The notes below the pieces were generated by a model. That model had not been told where the DNA came from and made no database searches. It worked only from the letters and a program-made list of their open reading frames with translations. Both the position numbers and the translations under genes were made by a program. A stretch of 64,000 bases of DNA from Panaeolus papilionaceus (Eukaryota; Basidiomycota; Agaricomycetes; Agaricales), in NCBI GenBank assembly GCA_015501605.1, contig JADNRZ010000002.1, positions 1,798,001-1,862,000 on the forward strand, read 5' to 3'. Position 1 is the stretch's first letter. The number at the start of each line of letters is the position of its first letter. Shown one piece after another: positions 59,796 through 64,000 of the stretch.

Positions 59796-61688
59796 ATGGT
59801 CTCTTTAGCTTCTCTCCTTTCTGCTTATGCGCGTCAACGCGTTGGCTCTTCTCCGGCCCTCAATGAGAGTGAGTTTTGACGTGTCCTTCCATTTATTCAA
59901 CCTATTAACATTCTTAATAGTCTCTAAAAGAGGTTATGCTGAGGTCTTTTCGAGAAAGAAGCCTCACATGAATATTGGAACTATCGGTTCGTCACATTCT
60001 TTTCATATCAACTACATTGCCAACCTCGAAAACAACTTGTATAGGTCACGTCGATCATGGAAAGACCACCTTGACTGCAGCCATCACCAAGGTTCTTTCC
60101 TCGCGTGGTGGAGCCAAGTTCACCGACTACAACCAAATTGACAAGGCTCCTGAAGAAAAGGCTCGCGGTATTACCATCAACTCTTCTCACGTCGAGTATG
60201 AGACCGAGAACCGCCACTACGGTCACATTGACTGTCCTGGACACGCTGATTGTACGTCGTTTGTCCCGTATCATGTCGCATTCTTTCTAAGCATATGCAA
60301 TAGATATTAAAAACATGATTACGGGAGCTGCTCAGATGGATGGTGCCATCATCGTCGTCTCCGCAACAGATGGTCAGATGCCTCAAACTCGTGAACATTT
60401 GCTACTTGCTCGTCAAGTCGGTATATCAAAACTCGTGGTATTCATCAACAAGGTAGACATGATCTCGGACCCAGAAATGCTTGAACTTGTCGACATGGAA
60501 ATGCGTGACTTGCTCAGCACTTACAACTTCGACGGCGAAAATACCCCCATCATTATGGGTTCAGCTCTTGCCGCTTTGGAAAGCCGTGACGACAAGATTG
60601 GCTCAGAAAAGATTGTAGAATTGACCAATGCTTGTGATACATGGCTTGAACTTCCTCCTCGTACGTTTCCTACGTATATTCCTTGAATAATCTCATGTTT
60701 AGATCCCATTTCCAGGTGACCTTGAGAAACCCTTCCTTATGCCTATCGAAGGTGGTCTTTCTATCTCCGGGCGTGGAACTGTTGCCACTGGTCGCGTATG
60801 TCATTTTTCTATCCCTGTATTTCCCTTGTGCCCTTGTTAACAACGGCCTCATCAGGTTGAGCGTGGTGTTGCTACCAAAGGAACTGATGTGGAAATTATT
60901 GGATACGGATCTACCTTGAAGACAACTGTTACTGGCATTGGTAAGTCCTGTCCGCAGTTCAAGCCAGAATTTCCTCTCATTCAAACTACAGAAATGTTCC
61001 ACAAAGAGCTCGACCGTGTATGTAACTCGCCAGCCAGCAAGTTCCCTTACTAACATATACTTTGTAGGCCGAAGCTGGTGACAGCATGGGTGCTCTCCTT
61101 CGTGGCATCAAGCGTGAGCAAATTCGTCGCGGTCAAGTCCTCGCTGCTCCTGGATCTATCAAGGCTGCCAAAAAGTTTTTGGCTCAGCTCTACGTAAACC
61201 ACCCCACTTTGATGAAGAATACCCTCTCTAACTTATTTTTGCCTAGGTTTTGACCAAGGATGAAGGAGGTCGTGCCACTCCTTTCGTTAGCAACTATAGG
61301 CCTCAATGCTTCATCCGCACCGCTGATATCACCGTTGCCTTGACCTTCCCAGAGGGAACCGCTGATGCTGACAGCAAGATGGTGGGTATTCTTGTTAGTG
61401 CTTTTCAGCCGTTTCATTCTCTAACTTGCTATAGGTTATGCCCGGTGACAACGTCGAGATGGTTTGCAGCTTGGTGTTTGACATCGCCCTCGAAGTCGGA
61501 ACTCGGTAAGCCGACTGACAACTTACTCACCCATAATAACACCGTCTGATTTTATTCTTCCCTTTCAGTTTCACTCTCCGTGAGGCCAACAAGACCAGTA
61601 TGTTTCGATTCCCGAATCCACAATAATGACTTATCTCACTTACCACTTTTCAGTCGCCACTGGTATCGTCACCAACATCCTTGAGTAA
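59796..61688 (+). CDS. TUF1: Mitochondrial elongation factor Tu
   Basis: This GTPase delivers aminoacyl-tRNA to the mitochondrial ribosome. The N-terminus [20 protein letters not shown] is a targeting sequence. An intron separates it from [20 protein letters not shown]. Then come the P-loop [18 protein letters not shown] (split by an intron), [105 protein letters not shown] and [20 protein letters not shown]. About eleven exons. It is bacterial-type EF-Tu rather than eEF1A, consistent with its targeting peptide. Stop at 61686-61688. Confidence 0.96.
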
Positions 61689-62101
61689 AGGTCCGATGAT
61701 CTACTTTGCCCACCTGCAACTCGTTGGGTGCATATTTAATGTAGCAATCATAGCATCGCGCAGTTAGTGTGCCTTGCTTAACATCTTTCGCCTGAAAGTT
61801 GAAAACACCCCCATACCTATTATTTTATTGCTAAAAGTTTTGCTGTCACTTTGCATTAATCATAATCATTGCCATGTACTTGCTCCTACATAAGCTGCGT
61901 AGAGTCAATAAAAAATAATTTTATCAAAATACGGAGTTTCCGGAGCAGCATCGTTGTCAAGTTCCGCAGGGTCGCGTTTGGCCGCGCCTCCTAAAAGGGA
62001 AATCGGCCAAAAAAAGAACCTTGGCTCGGAATCACAACGTTGGGGACTCTTGCGTTAAACCTCTCTCTTACCGCCTCTTCTTTCATCTCCATCTCTTCAC
62101 A
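61689..62101 (+). other. EF-Tu 3' region and GcvH promoter
   Basis: This 413-base gap includes the 3'UTR of EF-Tu and the promoter of the H-protein gene. A GC-richer block lies at 61955-62010 and the leader before the ATG is C/T-rich (ccgcctcttctttcatctcc). No coding frame. Confidence 0.35.
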
Positions 62102-62880
62102 ATGCAGACCTGCCTTAGAGCCGCCCTTCGTACCAGGCTTTCAACTGCCACCCTCCGTCCCCGTGTTGCCGCAACCCCGTCTCTTCTGCGTGCGACACCA
62201 TTGAATTTCAGAACTCTCCACAGTGCGTTTTTGAGATTGGTATTCTTCTCCGATACCTCTTTTTTACGCATTTCTAGTTAAAAAGTATACGGTTGAGCAC
62301 GAGCTCGTGAACTTTGACGATTCAACAGGAGTAGGCATTATTTCCATTACCGACCATGCCCAATCCGTTCTTGGAGACGTGGTTTTCGTTGAGCTACCTG
62401 CAGTCGGCACCGCTGTTGCGCAAGGAGGTACGAGGAATCTCTATTCTACAAATGCTTGACACAACAAACCGACAACATCTTTCAAGACCAAATTGGAGCA
62501 GTCGAGAGCGTCAAAGCCGCCTCCGACATCGTGAGTGATTTTGCGTTTGTGTGTATGACCTGCATGCTCAGATAAGTTTCAGTACGCCCCGATTTCCGGA
62601 ACGGTCGAGGAAATTAACGAAACCCTTTCCTCGGAACCTGGCCTTCTAAATAAATCTGCTGAAGAGAAAGGTTGGATCAAAGTACATGGATAATGGGTTC
62701 GTGTCATTCACACCAGTTTTTTTTTTGTAGGATGGCTCTGCAAGATTAAGCTTTCTGACCCTTCCGAGGTATGTTTACTGTTTATCTGAACTACTGCAAA
62801 CTCCAATTTTGACTGTGAACCTTTCGCAGCTGGACAAACTCATGACTCTGGAGGAATACCAAAGCAGCCTTGAGCACTAA
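62102..62880 (+). CDS. GCV3: Glycine cleavage system H protein, mitochondrial
   Basis: This lipoyl carrier of the glycine decarboxylase complex shuttles the aminomethyl group between the P and T proteins. ATG 62102 gives an Arg-rich targeting peptide ([20 protein letters not shown]). After an intron the mature domain follows: [40 protein letters not shown] and [20 protein letters not shown], with the lipoyl-Lys in ESVKAAS. Next are [40 protein letters not shown] and [16 protein letters not shown]. Five introns; stop at 62878-62880. Confidence 0.94.
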
Positions 62881-63065
62881 TGCACTATTTCGACATTGGA
62901 TTCAATTGGCCTCAACGCCTCCAACGGCATTCAATTTAGAATTGGCGACATGTTCAACGCAGATCTGCGTTTAAGAGATGGCCATGAGAACGATACGTAG
63001 TTAAACTTCAATTGAATGTCAAATTCTCTAGACAAATGACATAGAACAAATGTGCTGTGATAAAA

Positions 63066-63526
63066 CTATGACGGACGTGACGAGGAGGAAGTTTGAGGCT
63101 CGTATTGGTACTTTTCACCGCGTGCATCCATCCGCTCTTTAGCCTCCTTCAAAGCCCAAGTTTGAATGCTAGTGCAGTAAATACAGGAAATTAATTCGGG
63201 TTCATGGCATGTCTGAAATGGAAGCCTTACCTTGTATCTGGCTTGTAATAGAGCATGACTGTTGCGAAGGCCATGGTTCCAAACATGCCAATGTACCACG
63301 CATTCTCCCAGGTTTCTTTCACTCGCTTTTGACCTGGTAGCGGTGGCTACGAGTAATTGAGATTCAATGTCTACTTGTGCCAAAAAAAAAGACCACGCAC
63401 TTTCTCTCCGAAAAGCCAGCCAGATGGTTCATTGTATTGAGGTGCGCCATGAGAGGCATATCGCCTGCATGGGAGGCGCGAAGAGCTTGCACGAAGTCCC
63501 CTGAGCGCAGCAGCTGAGGACAGCAT
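63066..63526 (-). CDS. Complex I ESSS subunit (NDUFB11-like)
   Basis: This is a single-membrane-span accessory subunit of NADH:ubiquinone oxidoreductase. ATG 63526 gives MLSSAAALRGLRASSSRLPC, then RRYASHGAPQYNEPSGWLFG. After an intron PLPGQKRVKETWENAWYIGM and FGTMAFATVMLYYKPDT (membrane helix), then SIQTWALKEAKERMDARGEK and YQYEPQTSSSSRPS. The GWLFGE...PxPGxKRVKExWEN...YYKPDTSIQTWALKEA pattern is the fungal ESSS signature. Two or three introns; stop at 63066. An upstream in-frame extension beyond 63526 is open but unlikely to be translated. Confidence 0.88.
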
Positions 63527-63789
63527 GGATAGACGACAAAAGACCGAAAAGGTGGGTGAGGGAAGCTGAAACGACGATGATTGAGGCACTAGGCGTTATA
63601 CGACGTTGGACTCCCGAGCCTTACCTTGCTAAAGCTTCTGACAATCAACAACAAACATAACTTCATTTCATCAAACTATTGACTAGTAACTCTTTACTCA
63701 GTCGAATATTCAAGCCATCACTAAAATTATTGAAACACTCATTGCTTTTACACTACCTATATATCCCTAAATTTATTAGTTGAACACAT
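63527..63789 (-). promoter_or_regulatory. ESSS-subunit promoter and upstream spacer
   Basis: This 263-base gap lies between two minus-strand genes. It is AT-rich from about 63640 onward and shows no recognisable RNA gene or coding frame. Confidence 0.3.
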
Positions 63790-64000
63790 CTATATACTCC
63801 TGGACATAATGTCGTAGTCTGCCTTATTCTCCATCAAGTCTTCCATATCAGCGAATCTTTCTGTTTCTTTGCCTGTTATATACCCCGGGGATGTCGAGTC
63901 AATCACGAAGCTGTAAAAGTAGTGAGCGACCCGGTATGTAGCCCAATGAGTTCCATAAATACCCGATTTTTTGATAGAAAGCAAGGGCACGGGTATTTGC
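63790..64000 (-). CDS. C-terminal end of an unidentified protein (partial)
   Basis: The right window edge cuts this minus-strand gene. The open frame at the edge ends KSGIYGTHWATYRVAHYFYS, FVIDSTSPGYITGKETERFA and DMEDLMENKADYDIMSRSI, with stop at 63790. I do not recognise the family. A second frame in the first 60 bases reads ANTRALAFYQKIGY, reminiscent of the end of a GNAT domain, so a splice or an alternative frame cannot be excluded. More sequence to the right would be needed to decide. Confidence 0.4.
   Translation of the reverse strand, partial: QIPVPLLSIKKSGIYGTHWATYRVAHYFYSFVIDSTSPGYITGKETERFADMEDLMENKADYDIMSRSI

Overview
This window is gene-dense, intron-rich nuclear DNA from a fungus, very probably a mushroom-forming basidiomycete (Agaricomycetes). 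The evidence is many introns of about 50-60 bases with GT...CTAAC/CTAAT...AG signals, short intergenic gaps, and a gene set typical of that group (tandem secreted PL8 lyases, tau55-like phosphatase, Pil1-type eisosome protein, DUF7053-like proteins, a PHD-type COMPASS subunit with a very long N-terminus). I see no transposon, rRNA, CRISPR array or bacterial-type operon. All gene models below were spliced by eye from reading frames and splice signals. Starts and stops are given; interior exon borders are mostly approximate.

Layout. 1-6.9 kb: two tandem secreted family-8 polysaccharide lyases. 7-13 kb: ribosomal protein uS3, a 3-ketoacyl-CoA thiolase, mitochondrial ribosomal protein bL32m, complex I subunit NDUFA5-like, an intron-containing tRNA-Ser(UGA), and LSM1. 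13.4-17.7 kb: a very large Spp1/CFP1-like PHD protein. 18-26 kb: Stm1/SERBP1-like ribosome-associated protein, tau55-like histidine phosphatase, MEMO1, ribosomal protein eL32, and a PASK-like kinase. 26.7-32.8 kb: EF-1alpha, dienelactone hydrolase, a membrane GNAT, and Elongator subunit Elp5. 33-44.8 kb: a Ser-rich protein, mitochondrial aspartate aminotransferase, cytosolic aspartyl-tRNA synthetase, a single-pass membrane protein, an Ssh4/Ear1-like SPRY adaptor, and SNF4. 45-51 kb: two tandem DUF7053-like genes, a membrane-anchored methyltransferase, VAM7, and a Mtm1-like mitochondrial carrier. 51.5-64 kb: eIF4E, Pil1-like eisosome protein, Rud3-like golgin, PEX14, mitochondrial EF-Tu, glycine cleavage H protein, complex I ESSS subunit, and the C-terminal end of an unidentified protein.

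Two functions recur: translation (uS3, eL32, bL32m, EF-1alpha, EF-Tu, AspRS, eIF4E, Stm1, tRNA-Ser, Elp5) and mitochondrial or peroxisomal metabolism (complex I subunits, GcvH, AAT, thiolase, PEX14, Mtm1). Several are divergent pairs sharing short promoters: bL32m/NDUFA5 132 bp, SSH4/SNF4 73 bp, AAT/AspRS 268 bp, PEX14/EF-Tu 235 bp.

I did not find a clearly novel multi-gene system. The most noteworthy items are a GC-AG intron in MEMO1, a 16-nt micro-exon in the dienelactone hydrolase, a paired CGG-N4-CGG motif in the AAT/AspRS promoter, the 73-bp SNF4/SSH4 head-to-head arrangement, the long charged helix in the Spp1-like protein, and the paired DUF7053-like genes of unknown function.
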